A stretch of DNA of 64,000 nucleotides from Nitratireductor aestuarii (GCF_014641695.1 NZ_BMIF01000003.1:62001-126000); one strand, 5' to 3'; shown: positions 8,288 to 17,267, counted from the stretch's first letter. Made by a program: numbers and translations. The notes: a model not told the origin generated them from the letters alone.

Positions 8288-11200
8288 GCGATATTCCGCC
8301 CTATGCGGAGTTCGGCATTCAGTCGAACTTCTCCTTCCTGCGGGGAGCTTCCCGCCCGGAAGAGCTTGTGCTGACGGCCAAGCTGATGGGCTATACGGCA
8401 ATCGGCCTTGCGGACCGCAACAGCGTCGCGGGCGTGGTGCGCGCCTGGAAGCAGGCCGAGGAACAGGAGATTGATTATCACCCTGGCTGCCGGCTGGTCT
8501 TTAGCGACGACGCGCCGGACGTTCTGGCCTATCCGCAGGACCGGCAAGGCTGGGCGCATCTCTGCCGTATGCTGACGCAGGCCAACATGCGGGAGGAGGC
8601 GCAGAAAGGAGCACCACTCCTCTACTGGCAGGATCTCTTCGACTGGGGCGACAACATCTCGCTCGCCATCCTGGCCGACTTTTCCCAACCCGCGGACGCG
8701 CTTCTCGCGCAGCTGCAGCCCTTCAAGGACCGCTTCGGCAGGTCTGCGTGGATTGCGCTCGCCCCCCTTTATAAAGGCGATGACCGTTGGCGTTTCGCCC
8801 AGGCCGCTTCAATCTCCAATGAGCTTGGCCTGCCGCTCATGGCGACGAATGACGTTCTCTACCATGCGAAGGACCGCCGGGCCCTGCAGGACGTGCTGAC
8901 GGCCATCCGGTTGAAGACCACTGTGCCCAAGTCTGGCCTTGAGCTGGAAATGAACGCCGAGCGGCACCTGAAACTGCCCCGCGAAATGCAGCGCCTTTTC
9001 CGCGATTATCTGCAAGCGCTGGCCGAGACCCAGCGCTTCGCCGCAAGTCTTTCTTTCTCGCTCAAGGAACTGGAGCACAACTACCCCGACGAGGTGTCGG
9101 AGCGGGGGCTCACCGCACAGGCTGAGCTGGAACGTCTGACGTGGGAAGGGGCGAAGCGGCGCTTCCCCAAGGGTCTGGAGCCGAAGCACGAGGAGCTGAT
9201 CCGCAAGGAACTGACGCTCATCGAAAAGAAGAACTACGCCCGCTATTTCCTCACGGTGTTCGACATCGTGCGCTTTGCCCGGCGTCAGCGCATCCTGTGC
9301 CAGGGCCGCGGCTCTGCCGCCAATTCGCTGGTCTGCTATTGCCTGGGCATCACCGATGTCGGCCCCGACATCATGGACCATTTGCTCGAGCGCTTCATTT
9401 CCGAAGAGCGCAATGAACCGCCGGACATCGATGTCGATTTCGAGCATGACCGGCGCGCCGAGGTGATTGCCTATATTTATCAAAAGTATAGCGAGAAAAA
9501 TACTGCACTCGCGGCCGCCGTCATCTCCTATCGCGGTCGTTCGGCCATGCGCGAGGTCGCGAAGGCCATGGGCCTCTCCGAGGATATCGTGAATGCGCTC
9601 GCGGGCTCCATCTGGGGCTGGTCCAGCAAAGAGGTGGGCGAGCAGGAGGCAGGTGCCGCCGGGCTGGACCGGTCCGATCCGCTGACCCGCCACACCTTCG
9701 AGCGCGCCAACGAGATCATGGGCTTCCCCCGCCATCTTTCGCAGCATGTCGGCGGCTTCGTCATCACCAGGGATCGGCTCGATGAAATCGTGCCCATCGT
9801 CAAGACGGCGATGGAAGAGCGCAAGATGATCGAGTGGGACAAGGACGATCTCGACAATGTCGGCCTGCTCAAGGTCGATATTCTGGCGCTCGGCATGCTC
9901 TCCTGCCTGCGCCGCTGCTTCGATCTGCTGGAGACCCACTACCCGGCGCGGGATTCCTTCGGCCGCCCCTATACGCTGGCCACTTTGCCCCAGGAGGAAA
10001 AGCCGGTCTACGACATGATATCGCGTGCGGATACGATCGGCGTGTTCCAGGTGGAGTCCCGCGCGCAGATGTCCATGCTGCCGCGCCTGCAGCCGCAAAC
10101 CTTCTATGATCTGGTGATCGAGGTGGCGATCGTGCGTCCTGGCCCCATTCAGGGCGACATGGTTCACCCTTATCTGCGTCGGCGTGAGGGAAGGGAGAAG
10201 CCCGAGTACCACAATGATGAACTGCGGGCGATCCTTGGCAAGACGCTCGGCGTTCCCCTGTTTCAGGAACAGGCGATGAAGATCGCTATCGTCGCAGGCG
10301 GCTTTACCTCCAGTGAAGCCGACCAGCTGCGCCGCGCCATGGCCACCTTCCGGCGCACCGGCGCGGTGAGGCACTATCGCGACAAGCTCGTTGAGGGCAT
10401 GGTCAGGAAGGGTTACCCGCGGGATTTTGCCGAGCGCTGCTTCCGTCAGCTGGAAGGCTTTGGCGAATACGGCTTCCCGGAAAGCCACGCCGCCTCGTTT
10501 GCGCTGCTGGTCTACGCCTCCGCCTGGTTCAAGGCCTATTACCCGGACATTTTTTGCACGGCGCTCCTGAACTCTCAGCCAATGGGCTTCTATGCGCCGG
10601 CGCAGCTTGTGCGCGACGCCCGCGAGCACGGCGTGGAGATCCGCGAGCCCGACATCAATTTTTCCGTCTGGGATTCGACGCTTGAGCAGGCCACGTTCAA
10701 GCCCTCGCGGATCGCTCCCCAGCATAGGTCGATGCGCTCCATCATCCGCACCGCACATGGGCTGCGGCTCGGCTTCCGCCAGATCAAGGGCCTTGCCCAG
10801 CAGGACATGGAGCAGCTCGTCACGCGGCGCGGGGAAGGTTACAAGTCCGTGCGCGACTTGTGGTTGCGCTCCGGCCTGCCCAAGAGCGTGCTCGCCCGCC
10901 TTGCCGAAGCCGATGCCTTCCGCTCGATCGGCCTCGACCGTCGCGCAGCGCTCTGGGCGGTCCATGCGCTGGATGAGGCCCGCGCATCGGATCGCCTGCC
11001 TCTTCTCGACAGGCGCGAGATCGGCCTGTTTGAGGCCGAGCCGCAGATGGAGCTTCCCGCCATGCGCCCGAGCGAGCATGTGGTGAGCGACTATCGTTCG
11101 CTAAGTCTCTCCCTGAAGGCGCATCCGCTCGCCTTCCTGCGTGATCAGCTTAAGCAAAGCGGCGTCGTGCCGAATGGATCGCTCCGGGACAGGCGCAACG

Positions 11201-11586
11201 GGCAGCGCATTTCGGTTGCAGGCCTCGTCCTCATCCGCCAGCGTCCCGGTACCTCCAAGGGCATCATCTTCATGACCATCGAGGACGAAACGGGCACGAC
11301 CAATATCGTTGTTCGCACGCAGGTATTTGAAAAATTCAGGCCGGAAGTGCTCGGCTCACGTCTGGTGCGCGTGACAGGCAGGCTCCAGATCGTCTCGGAT
11401 GTCATCCACGTGATCGCGGAAAAGATCGAAGACCTGAGTAGTTGGCTGAACCTGCTGACGAAGGAGGAAGAGCGCTCAGCTCCGCCCGAGAGTAAACCCG
11501 CAGGGCAGGGGAGCCACACCGTCTCCGGTCCGCCACGCGTCGCCGGAGTTTCTGCCGTCATGCCGAAGGGACGGAATTTCCACTGA
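8284..11586 (+). CDS. dnaE2: Error-prone DNA polymerase III alpha subunit, DnaE2/ImuC
   Basis: The catalytic subunit of the SOS mutasome, a C-family polymerase that copies past lesions. The 1100-residue product has an N-terminal PHP domain (SNFSFLRGASRPEELV), the polymerase active-site motif PPDIDVDFEHDRR (about 379-391), finger motifs including FPESHAASFALLVYASAW, and a C-terminal OB-fold (VAGLVLIRQRP, ISV preceding). The length is usual for DnaE2 and shorter than replicative DnaE1. It starts in a 4-nt ATGA overlap with imuB. No clear terminator follows. Confidence 0.97.
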   Translation: MSDIPPYAEFGIQSNFSFLRGASRPEELVLTAKLMGYTAIGLADRNSVAGVVRAWKQAEEQEIDYHPGCRLVFSDDAPDVLAYPQDRQGWAHLCRMLTQANMREEAQKGAPLLYWQDLFDWGDNISLAILADFSQPADALLAQLQPFKDRFGRSAWIALAPLYKGDDRWRFAQAASISNELGLPLMATNDVLYHAKDRRALQDVLTAIRLKTTVPKSGLELEMNAERHLKLPREMQRLFRDYLQALAETQRFAASLSFSLKELEHNYPDEVSERGLTAQAELERLTWEGAKRRFPKGLEPKHEELIRKELTLIEKKNYARYFLTVFDIVRFARRQRILCQGRGSAANSLVCYCLGITDVGPDIMDHLLERFISEERNEPPDIDVDFEHDRRAEVIAYIYQKYSEKNTALAAAVISYRGRSAMREVAKAMGLSEDIVNALAGSIWGWSSKEVGEQEAGAAGLDRSDPLTRHTFERANEIMGFPRHLSQHVGGFVITRDRLDEIVPIVKTAMEERKMIEWDKDDLDNVGLLKVDILALGMLSCLRRCFDLLETHYPARDSFGRPYTLATLPQEEKPVYDMISRADTIGVFQVESRAQMSMLPRLQPQTFYDLVIEVAIVRPGPIQGDMVHPYLRRREGREKPEYHNDELRAILGKTLGVPLFQEQAMKIAIVAGGFTSSEADQLRRAMATFRRTGAVRHYRDKLVEGMVRKGYPRDFAERCFRQLEGFGEYGFPESHAASFALLVYASAWFKAYYPDIFCTALLNSQPMGFYAPAQLVRDAREHGVEIREPDINFSVWDSTLEQATFKPSRIAPQHRSMRSIIRTAHGLRLGFRQIKGLAQQDMEQLVTRRGEGYKSVRDLWLRSGLPKSVLARLAEADAFRSIGLDRRAALWAVHALDEARASDRLPLLDRREIGLFEAEPQMELPAMRPSEHVVSDYRSLSLSLKAHPLAFLRDQLKQSGVVPNGSLRDRRNGQRISVAGLVLIRQRPGTSKGIIFMTIEDETGTTNIVVRTQVFEKFRPEVLGSRLVRVTGRLQIVSDVIHVIAEKIEDLSSWLNLLTKEEERSAPPESKPAGQGSHTVSGPPRVAGVSAVMPKGRNFH

Positions 11587-11665
11587 GGAGGGAAGTAGAT
11601 GGAAGAGGAGACCGTGATACGGAAGAAAGAACCGTGTCAGTGATCAGTCACCGATAGGTAGGCGC

Positions 11666-11875
11666 TTATAGCTCCTCGTCCTGAAGCTCGCGCGCTTCGG
11701 ATGGCAGCATGACAGGCACGCCGTCGCGCACCGGATAGGCAAGGCGCGCGCGTCGGGAGATGAGTTCCTGCTTCGCCGCGTCCCACTCCAGTGTGCCTTT
11801 GGTGACGGGGCAGACGAGCAGCTCGAGCAACTTGGGATCGACCGGATTCTTGTTCACGCGTCCGCTATCGACCAT
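11666..11875 (-). CDS. Trm112 family small zinc-ribbon-like protein
   Basis: A 69-residue protein of the Trm112/YcaR family. The diagnostic segments are [15 protein letters not shown] (13-27) and [11 protein letters not shown] (about 47-57). Trm112-type proteins activate methyltransferases in eukaryotes and archaea; the bacterial role is poorly defined. Only one of the usual cysteines (LVCP) remains, as in many proteobacterial members. A GTG at 11857 is an alternative start. It follows the thioredoxin gene in the same direction. Confidence 0.9.
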   Translation of the reverse strand: MVDSGRVNKNPVDPKLLELLVCPVTKGTLEWDAAKQELISRRARLAYPVRDGVPVMLPSEARELQDEEL

Positions 11876-11953
11876 CGGGGCAACCTTGTTTCATCAGTCC
11901 GGAGCGACCGGCCTCTGGTGAAGAGGCCGAATCGCCGTGATCTTGGTTCAGAA

Positions 11954-12940
11954 TCAGGAGAACAGTAGCGAGGAAAGCTTGCGGCGTCCGGCAAGCGTTG
12001 CGCGGTCTGTCATGCCCCAGGCCTCGAACAGCTCCAGGAGCTTCTTGCGCGCGCCGTCATCTTCCCACTGCCGGTCGGCCTTCATGATCGCGAGCAGATG
12101 GTCAGCCGCAGCGTCGCGCTCACCGCGCGCATTGCAGATGAGGGCGAGGTCGAATCGTGCTTGATGATCGGCGGGATCAGCCGCCAGACGGCGCTCCAGT
12201 TCTGCCGGGTCGCCAAGCTTGGCCACCTGCTCGGCAAGCGCAATCTTGGTCCGTACGGCCGCTACGGCCGGCGCATCCTGCTTGTCCGCCGGCACCTGCT
12301 CCAGGAACTTGTGTGCCTGCTCGGCCTGACCCGCGTCGAAGAACAGATCGGCCAGCGCTGCAAGCGCGTCGACATTCTCGGGGTCCTGCTGAAGAATGGC
12401 AGCGTAGATCTGTGCAGCACCCTGGGCATCGCCTTCGCTGCGTGCCTGTGCGGCGGCGGCCAGTGCATCCTCGATCTGCGGCGCACCACCCTTGGCGATG
12501 CGGTCGATGAACTCGCGGATCTGGCTCTCGGGAATCGCGCCCATGAAACCGTCGATGGGCTGGCCGTCCTTGAAGGCGATGATCGCGGGAATGGACTGCA
12601 CGCCGAGCTGGCCAGGAATGGCGGGATGCTCGTCGATGTTTAGCTTCACCAGCTTCACGCGGCCACGCGCTTCGCGCACTACCTTCTCGAGTGCCGGGGT
12701 GAGCTGACGGCAGGGTCCGCACCAGGGCGCCCAGAAGTCGACCAGCACGGGCTGATTGCGCGATTCGCGAATCACGTCAGCCGTGAAAGCCTGCGTCGTC
12801 GTATCCTTGATCAGCTCTGCGTCGGAGGGACCGGCCAGATTGGCCGCGGCGCCGTTGGAAGCACCATAGCTCACACTTTGTGACCCGCCTGCCTGCGAGC
12901 TGTAGCCCCCACCCGCATAAGGATTGTTCCGGTCGCTCAT
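11954..12940 (-). CDS. Thioredoxin-TPR protein, CnoX/YbbN-like
   Basis: A 328-residue protein joining a thioredoxin domain to a C-terminal TPR-like region, the architecture of the chaperone-linked co-protein CnoX (YbbN). The redox motif WCGPC is at residues 73-77, within FWAPWCGPCRQL. The first 40 residues are Gly/Ser/Asn-rich and probably disordered. Both active-site cysteines are present, as in alphaproteobacterial CnoX, unlike the E. coli form with a changed motif. I started it at the ATG at 12940 (MSDRNNP) since the upstream extension is unconserved in character. Folding and redox protection are inferred roles. Confidence 0.88.
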   Translation of the reverse strand: MSDRNNPYAGGGYSSQAGGSQSVSYGASNGAAANLAGPSDAELIKDTTTQAFTADVIRESRNQPVLVDFWAPWCGPCRQLTPALEKVVREARGRVKLVKLNIDEHPAIPGQLGVQSIPAIIAFKDGQPIDGFMGAIPESQIREFIDRIAKGGAPQIEDALAAAAQARSEGDAQGAAQIYAAILQQDPENVDALAALADLFFDAGQAEQAHKFLEQVPADKQDAPAVAAVRTKIALAEQVAKLGDPAELERRLAADPADHQARFDLALICNARGERDAAADHLLAIMKADRQWEDDGARKKLLELFEAWGMTDRATLAGRRKLSSLLFS

Positions 12941-13009
12941 CTTAGCCCTTTCACCAGCTCTTACGCCTACCAAGTCCCCGAGCTTTTCGCCCGCGCTGAG
13001 ATGTGGCGA

Positions 13010-13507
13010 TCATTGCGAAACTTTCAAGATCAACGGCTCGTGCCCCGTCGCCCTGATGAAGCGGATGAGGTCATCCCGCTGGATGGACGTCGTCGCTGCA
13101 TTGTGGAGAGGATGGCCATTGATGATATTGCTTTCCATTAAGGGCGCATCGAGCACAACCGTCAAATGGTGATTCGTGTCGTTGATCACGCCGAAAACGG
13201 TCACCGCGCCGGGAATCACGCCCAAGAGTTCCATCATTGTCTCAGGCTTGCCGAAGGAAACGCGGCCGGAAGCGCCGATAAGGTGGTGTATCGACTTCAG
13301 GTCGACCACGGCGTCCTGCTCGAGCGTCACGAGAAAGTGACGGTCCTTGCGGTCGCGCAGGAAGAGGTTCTTCGTGTGCGCACCTGGAATGTGGTCGCAG
13401 ATGCCGCGCGATTCACTCACGGAGAACACTGGCACATGCGTGTGAGTCGTCACCTTGATCCCCAGCGAGGAAAGGAACTTCATCAGGTCTTCTGGCGTCT
13501 TCGGCAT
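13010..13507 (-). CDS. Prolyl-tRNA editing protein (YbaK/ProX family)
   Basis: A 165-residue trans-editing domain protein that is expected to hydrolyse mischarged Ala-tRNA(Pro). Motifs are the central HTKNLFLRDRKD and the FGKPETMMELLGVIPGAVTVFGV region, with the conserved lysine in KNLFLRD. The ATG at 13507 gives the usual family length; upstream codons in the same frame are not convincing. It stands alone, divergent from the tRNA-Gly genes. Confidence 0.92.
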   Translation of the reverse strand: MPKTPEDLMKFLSSLGIKVTTHTHVPVFSVSESRGICDHIPGAHTKNLFLRDRKDRHFLVTLEQDAVVDLKSIHHLIGASGRVSFGKPETMMELLGVIPGAVTVFGVINDTNHHLTVVLDAPLMESNIINGHPLHNAATTSIQRDDLIRFIRATGHEPLILKVSQ

Positions 13508-13708
13508 GAGAATCCCCAACGAGAAAGCGTGGGAGTTTTGGCAAACGCATCGGCTGATGGCAAGCAAACAAAGGCTCTGCGTGGCCGCGAGCAGGGGGTG
13601 CGTCAATCCTGATGAGGCTGATGTGAAAAACTTGCTTTTTCCCTGTTGCAATCGGCCGGGAGTTCGGCCATATAGGCGCCACCTGCAGCGCCTGACGGTG
13701 TTGCGAAA

Positions 13709-13783
13709 GCGGGTGTAGCTCAGGGGTAGAGCACAACCTTGCCAAGGTTGGGGTCGTGGGTTCGAATCCCATCGCCCGCTCCA
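13709..13783 (+). tRNA. tRNA-Gly (GCC), copy 1
   Basis: A complete 75-nt cloverleaf: acceptor GCGGGTG/CGCCCGC, D-arm GCTC/GAGC, anticodon stem CAACC/GGTTG with loop TTGCCAA (anticodon GCC), T-arm GTGGG-TTCGAAT-CCCAT, discriminator T and an encoded CCA. It is followed by a rho-independent terminator. A second identical gene begins 260 nt downstream, and the preceding 28 nt are shared as well. Confidence 0.99.
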
Positions 13784-13800
13784 AAAATGGCACCACGAAA

Positions 13801-13830
13801 AAGCCGCGCATTGCGCGGCTTTCGTGTTTT
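13801..13830 (+). terminator. Terminator of tRNA-Gly copy 1
   Basis: Perfect 8-bp stem AGCCGCGC/GCGCGGCT (13802-13809, 13813-13820) with a 3-nt loop, followed by TTCGTGTTTT. It lies 18 nt after the tRNA CCA end. Confidence 0.85.
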
Positions 13831-13968
13831 CCGGGCCTGCTTAGCGCCGCAAGACGAATCTGTAGAAATCCACATTGTTCGTCACGGTTTCTGATTTTCC
13901 CGAGTTGCATTTGTCCCGCAGTTAGGCTTATAAGCGCGCCATCTGCAGCGCCTGACGGTGTTGCGAAA

Positions 13969-14043
13969 GCGGGTGTAGCTCAGGGGTAGAGCACAACCTT
14001 GCCAAGGTTGGGGTCGTGGGTTCGAATCCCATCGCCCGCTCCA
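13969..14043 (+). tRNA. tRNA-Gly (GCC), copy 2
   Basis: All 75 nt are identical to the first copy, including the encoded CCA and anticodon GCC. The duplicated unit also includes upstream CTGCAGCGCCTGACGGTG and the downstream terminator region, so a whole transcription unit was duplicated rather than the tRNA alone. Between the copies the sequence is unrelated. Confidence 0.99.
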
Positions 14044-14060
14044 AAAATGGCACCACGAAA

Positions 14061-14092
14061 AAGCCGCGCATCAGCGTGGCTTTCGTGTTTTC
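14061..14092 (+). terminator. Terminator of tRNA-Gly copy 2
   Basis: Stem AGCCGCGC/GCGTGGCT (14062-14069, 14074-14081) with one G-U pair and the same TTCGTGTTTT tail as the first copy. The stem is preserved despite base changes, which supports function. Confidence 0.82.
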
Positions 14093-14291
14093 GGGCCTGG
14101 CAATAAATAAATCCCCCTCCTGCCTTGCAATAACCGCAATAGCCACCTACATTGGCTTTATCGAACTTGCTGAACGAACTTTGTTTCCGCGCTTTGCGCG
14201 TTTCTACGATCTTCCTTTTCAATTTCGAACGACCCGCCGTCTGGCACGCTGCCGGGCGACCAACCTCTATTCCAATTGAAAGGGAATAATC

Positions 14292-14501
14292 ATGAACACT
14301 GGAACCGTTAAGTTCTTCAATTCCACCAAGGGTTTTGGCTTCATCGTACTCGACAATGGCCAGCCGGACGTATTCGTCCATATCTCTGCTGTTGAGCGTT
14401 CGGGCATGACCTCGCTGGTCGAAGGCCAGAAGCTGACTTTCGACGTAGTGAAGGACAACCGCAGCGGCAAGTACGCAGCGCAGAACCTGCAGGCTGCTTA
14501 A
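14292..14501 (+). CDS. cspA: Cold-shock protein, CspA family
   Basis: A 69-residue single cold-shock domain that binds single-stranded nucleic acid. RNP1 (KGFGFI, residues 13-18) and RNP2 (VFVHI, about 28-32) are intact. AAGGGA lies 7 nt before the ATG. The unusually long non-coding stretch after the second tRNA terminator (14093-14291) suggests an extended 5' leader, as is typical of cold-regulated csp mRNAs. The gene has its own terminator at 14612-14640. Which csp paralogue it is cannot be decided here. Confidence 0.96.
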   Translation: MNTGTVKFFNSTKGFGFIVLDNGQPDVFVHISAVERSGMTSLVEGQKLTFDVVKDNRSGKYAAQNLQAA

Positions 14502-14611
14502 CACTCAGCGGGGTGGCGACACCCTGTGCTGTAGTGCCTAAGGCATGACATCAGCGCTTCGATCCTTGACCACGGATGTACTGGCAGGGACCTTGAGGCG
14601 CTTTGAGGAGA

Positions 14612-14640
14612 GGTCGGGATCTTCCCGGCCTTTTTCATTT
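14612..14640 (+). terminator. Rho-independent terminator after cspA
   Basis: Stem GGTCGGGA/TCCCGGCC with one G-U pair and loop TCT (14612-14630), followed by TTTTTCATTT. It is 110 nt after the cspA stop, giving a long 3' untranslated region. Confidence 0.85.
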
Positions 14641-14643
14641 AAA

Positions 14644-14688
14644 GTGGGATGAGGAAAAGTGTGAAGCGGTTTCCCGCCCGCATCCCGC
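14644..14688. repeat. GGAAAAGTG-core hairpin repeat, copy A
   Basis: A palindromic element with outer arms GTGGGATG (14644-14651) and CATCCCGC (14681-14688) around a core GGAAAAGTGTGAAGCGGTTT. Copies B and C at 33592-33631 and 33648-33687 share the core but have different, still complementary, outer arms. It ends 9 nt before the Shine-Dalgarno of the next gene, so it lies in its promoter or leader. Confidence 0.7.
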
Positions 14689-14703
14689 GCTCTAAGGAGG
14701 AAC

Positions 14704-14949
14704 ATGATGGACCACGCGCTCATCAATTCTGTTTTCACCCCGACTGCCGTAAACAAGCATGAGACCAAGGGCGACGTCACCACGCGGGTGGCGCGCGAGA
14801 TCCTGGATCAGGAAACGGCCGCACGCGACGCCAAGACCGAACGTCTCCGCGCTGCCCGGCTTGCACGCGAAGCCGCCGAGGCAAGCATCCCCGCAGCCCC
14901 CGCGGCCAAGAAGACGGCCAAATCTTCGGCGCGCAAAGCGGCGAAGTAA
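14704..14949 (+). CDS. Small lysine/alanine-tailed protein, unknown function
   Basis: An 81-residue protein that I do not recognise. A near-perfect AAGGAGG 4 nt before the ATG at 14704 is the main reason to believe in it (a second ATG follows at 14707). The middle is a charged helix (ETAARDAKTERLRAARLARE), and the C-terminus is an Ala/Lys/Ser tail (KKTAKSSARKAAK) like those of nucleoid-associated or nucleic-acid-binding proteins. DNA or RNA binding is only a guess from composition. The hairpin repeat copy A lies directly upstream. Confidence 0.75.
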   Translation: MMDHALINSVFTPTAVNKHETKGDVTTRVAREILDQETAARDAKTERLRAARLAREAAEASIPAAPAAKKTAKSSARKAAK

Positions 14950-15106
14950 CCCCACGGCTTGCCTGTCGCTGCCGCGCCTTATTGGCGCGAAAACCAGCGC
15001 CGTTCTGTCTCCTTGTCCGGCCCCTGAGCTTCTCCTATTGTCCTGCTTCAAGAGCACTCGGACGGCTTGCGCCGTATACGGGTCCGCATGCAACGGGTGA
15101 CGTCAA

Positions 15107-15472
15107 TTGGTTGAGAAACGGCTGGTAATTACGGGCGCGGTTCTGGGCGGCCTTGCTGTTGCCCTTGGAGCATTCGGCGCCCACGGACTGAAGGCGCGCG
15201 TCGATGCGGAAGCGCTCGGCTGGTGGCAGACCGCCGTGCAGTATCACATGTGGCACGCGCTCGCCATTCTGGCGCTCGGCCTCTCGGGTCAGACCTGGGG
15301 GCGTCTCCCCAGCTGGCTGTTTACCGCCGGCGCTTTGATCTTCTCCGGAACCCTCTACGCCATGGCGCTCGGCGCCCCGCGCTGGTTCGGCGCCATCACG
15401 CCTATCGGCGGCGTGCTGATGATCGCCGGCTGGGCGGTGCTGGCTTTGTTGGCGTTACGGAGAAAAGGCTAG
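15107..15472 (+). CDS. DUF423 small membrane protein
   Basis: A 121-residue inner-membrane protein of the DUF423 (YgdD-like) family with four predicted hydrophobic segments. Hallmarks are [10 protein letters not shown] near residue 21 and [15 protein letters not shown] (about 39-53). No in-frame ATG is available because a TGA closes the frame at 15098, so the start is the TTG at 15107, with GGTGA 8 nt upstream. Function unknown. Confidence 0.88.
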   Translation: MVEKRLVITGAVLGGLAVALGAFGAHGLKARVDAEALGWWQTAVQYHMWHALAILALGLSGQTWGRLPSWLFTAGALIFSGTLYAMALGAPRWFGAITPIGGVLMIAGWAVLALLALRRKG

Positions 15473-15531
15473 TTATATCGTCTGTCGAATACCGAGATGC
15501 TTCTTCGGAAGCATGTCACTGGATCCCACAA

Positions 15532-16020
15532 TCAATTCTCAACGCCCTTGACGCTCCCCATCTTCGCTCTCGTCACCACCAGCGGCGCGTAGTATCGCGC
15601 ATATCCAACCATCACCAGGATATTCATGTAGAAGCACATGGCGCCCATGTGGGTGGGGTTGAAGAGGTGGCCGTATCGCTCGTTCAGGATGATCGCGTTG
15701 TACCAGACGATGAAGGTGATCGGCAGGCAGATGATGAGCCCGAGCGGCACGAAGCGGTTGAACACCAGCATCAGACCGCCGATGATCTCCCAGGTTTTTA
15801 CGACATCGTAGAGGCCGACTTCCATCAGCGTCACCAGCAGTTGGCTCGAGAGCGGCGCGTTGCGCACGAGATGCGGGAAGATGCTGGGCAGTCCGAACTC
15901 TGTCAGCCAGTAGGACGTGCCAGTCACGATCATCCAGCAGCCGAGATAGATCCGCATCGCGGAGAGGGCGAGCTTCGTGACAGTCCCGACATTCCATTCG
16001 TATTCGATCATGCGTGACAT
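15532..16020 (-). CDS. DoxX-like integral membrane protein
   Basis: A 162-residue protein with about four hydrophobic helices (near residues 17-36, 60-78, 83-106 and 125-145). Its layout, including an ExG pattern in WEIIGGLMLVFNRFVPLG, resembles the DoxX family, whose members are poorly characterised and sometimes linked to redox or thiol stress. GGAGGT lies 5 nt before the ATG. The upstream gene ends only 3 nt before this start, so the pair forms an operon. DoxX is a probable, not certain, assignment. Confidence 0.7.
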   Translation of the reverse strand: MSRMIEYEWNVGTVTKLALSAMRIYLGCWMIVTGTSYWLTEFGLPSIFPHLVRNAPLSSQLLVTLMEVGLYDVVKTWEIIGGLMLVFNRFVPLGLIICLPITFIVWYNAIILNERYGHLFNPTHMGAMCFYMNILVMVGYARYYAPLVVTRAKMGSVKGVEN

Positions 16021-16023
16021 GGT

Positions 16024-16473
16024 TTACCTCCGTCCGTCGGCGATGTAGCGGGTCATCCGGTCGATCCGCCCACCACGCTGGCCGATATGGATGATGTCGA
16101 TGACAGTGATCGGCGCGGCGCCTTCCTGCTCCAGCCGGTGCACCACGACGACGTTGCAGCCGTCGCTGACCATCGGCCCAAGCTGAGTGGAACGGTATTG
16201 GCTGCCGTGGACGAGTTCAGGAAAAGCCTCAGGCTCATAGTCCGCGTTCGGATCGATATACGCGGCTAGCGCGTATATGCTCTTGCCGCGTTCGAAAATC
16301 TCGGAGCGGAAGTCGGACACTGTGTGCTTCGGCGTCTTGTGGATCGCCGGACCCCACTTCCATTCCGGGACGACGTGCAGCTGGTAACAAATGTTCCCGA
16401 GGAAAAGGAAAGCAACAAGAATCGAGAGTATGGATAATCTGCGCTCGGAAATCAGGTGCTTGTTGTGCAACAT
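16024..16473 (-). CDS. Membrane-anchored protein of unknown function
   Basis: A 149-residue protein with one N-terminal hydrophobic helix (about residues 13-31) and a soluble remainder predicted to be periplasmic. It matches no family I know. The ATG at 16473 has GGAGG 3 nt upstream, so the longer reading-frame extension is rejected. It is the first gene of a two-gene unit with the DoxX-like protein, and that context suggests both act at the membrane. Confidence 0.7.
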   Translation of the reverse strand: MLHNKHLISERRLSILSILVAFLFLGNICYQLHVVPEWKWGPAIHKTPKHTVSDFRSEIFERGKSIYALAAYIDPNADYEPEAFPELVHGSQYRSTQLGPMVSDGCNVVVVHRLEQEGAAPITVIDIIHIGQRGGRIDRMTRYIADGRR

Positions 16474-16598
16474 AGCCTCCGTTCGTGACAAACGTCGGCC
16501 GCGCTTATGCCAGAAGAAGTATAGGTCCCGCAAGAATTAGGGACCGGATTACTTCATAGCGCATCAATATGTATTGTTTTATATTGAATAATTCTGGG

Positions 16599-17198
16599 CT
16601 ATAAAATATTGGCGCCGGCTTCTTTCATCTGTAGGATCATCGCGTCGAGGGAGCCATTGAGGTCAATCGCACGGCAGGCTTCCAGCAGAACGGTCACGTC
16701 AAACCCGTGCTGGCAGGCGTCGATGACGGAATAGGCTACGCAGAAGTCAGTCGCGAGTCCCGCGAGTACAACCTTCCGTATACCGCGGTCGCGCAGATAA
16801 CCCTCAAGGCCGGTCGTCGTCTTGCGGTCGTTCTCGTAGAAGGTGGAATAGCTGTCGATCTCGCGGCGAAAACCCTTGCGGATGATCAGCTCGGCCTTCG
16901 TTACGTCGAGATCAGGATGAAACTCCGCGCCCTGGGTTCCCTGCACGCAATGGTCCGGCCACAGCGTCTGCGCTCCATAGGGCATCTCGATGGTCTCGAA
17001 CGGGGCCTTGCCCGGATGGGACGAGGCGAAGCTCAGGTGTCCTGCCGGGTGCCAGTCCTGCGTCAGGATAACGTTGTCGTGCTCCTGGATCAGCCTGTTT
17101 ACGATCGGCACGATCTCGTGCCCGCCTTCCACCGCCAGCGCTCCGCCGGGGCAAAAATCGTTCTGCACATCGACAACGATAAGCGCTTCATCGGCCAT
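16599..17198 (-). CDS. pncA: Nicotinamidase/pyrazinamidase
   Basis: Converts nicotinamide to nicotinate in NAD salvage. The 199-residue product carries the isochorismatase-fold catalytic triad D10 (VVDVQNDF), K108 (IIRKGF) and C153 (ATDFCV), plus the metal-site TQDWHP (47-51). WPDHCVQGTQGAEFHP is the classic nicotinamidase segment. It follows asd on the same strand, separated by a hairpin. Confidence 0.96.
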   Translation of the reverse strand: MADEALIVVDVQNDFCPGGALAVEGGHEIVPIVNRLIQEHDNVILTQDWHPAGHLSFASSHPGKAPFETIEMPYGAQTLWPDHCVQGTQGAEFHPDLDVTKAELIIRKGFRREIDSYSTFYENDRKTTTGLEGYLRDRGIRKVVLAGLATDFCVAYSVIDACQHGFDVTVLLEACRAIDLNGSLDAMILQMKEAGANIL

Positions 17199-17267
17199 GG
17201 ATCAGACCTCAGGCAGGAAAGACGGAAAGGGGAGTGAATATGGGATTGTGGTCCGAAATGTGGAGGA

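Noticed and set aside
8809-11079. 756-codon open frame antisense to dnaE2
   Set aside because: High-GC codon bias keeps the opposite strand open; dnaE2 on the plus strand has all family motifs and an overlapping operon start.
13413-13910. Minus-strand frame antisense to tRNA-Gly, encoding GFEPTTPTLARLCSTPELHP
   Set aside because: This peptide is a well-known artefact of translating the reverse strand of a tRNA-Gly gene; it is repeated at the second copy (13928-14146).
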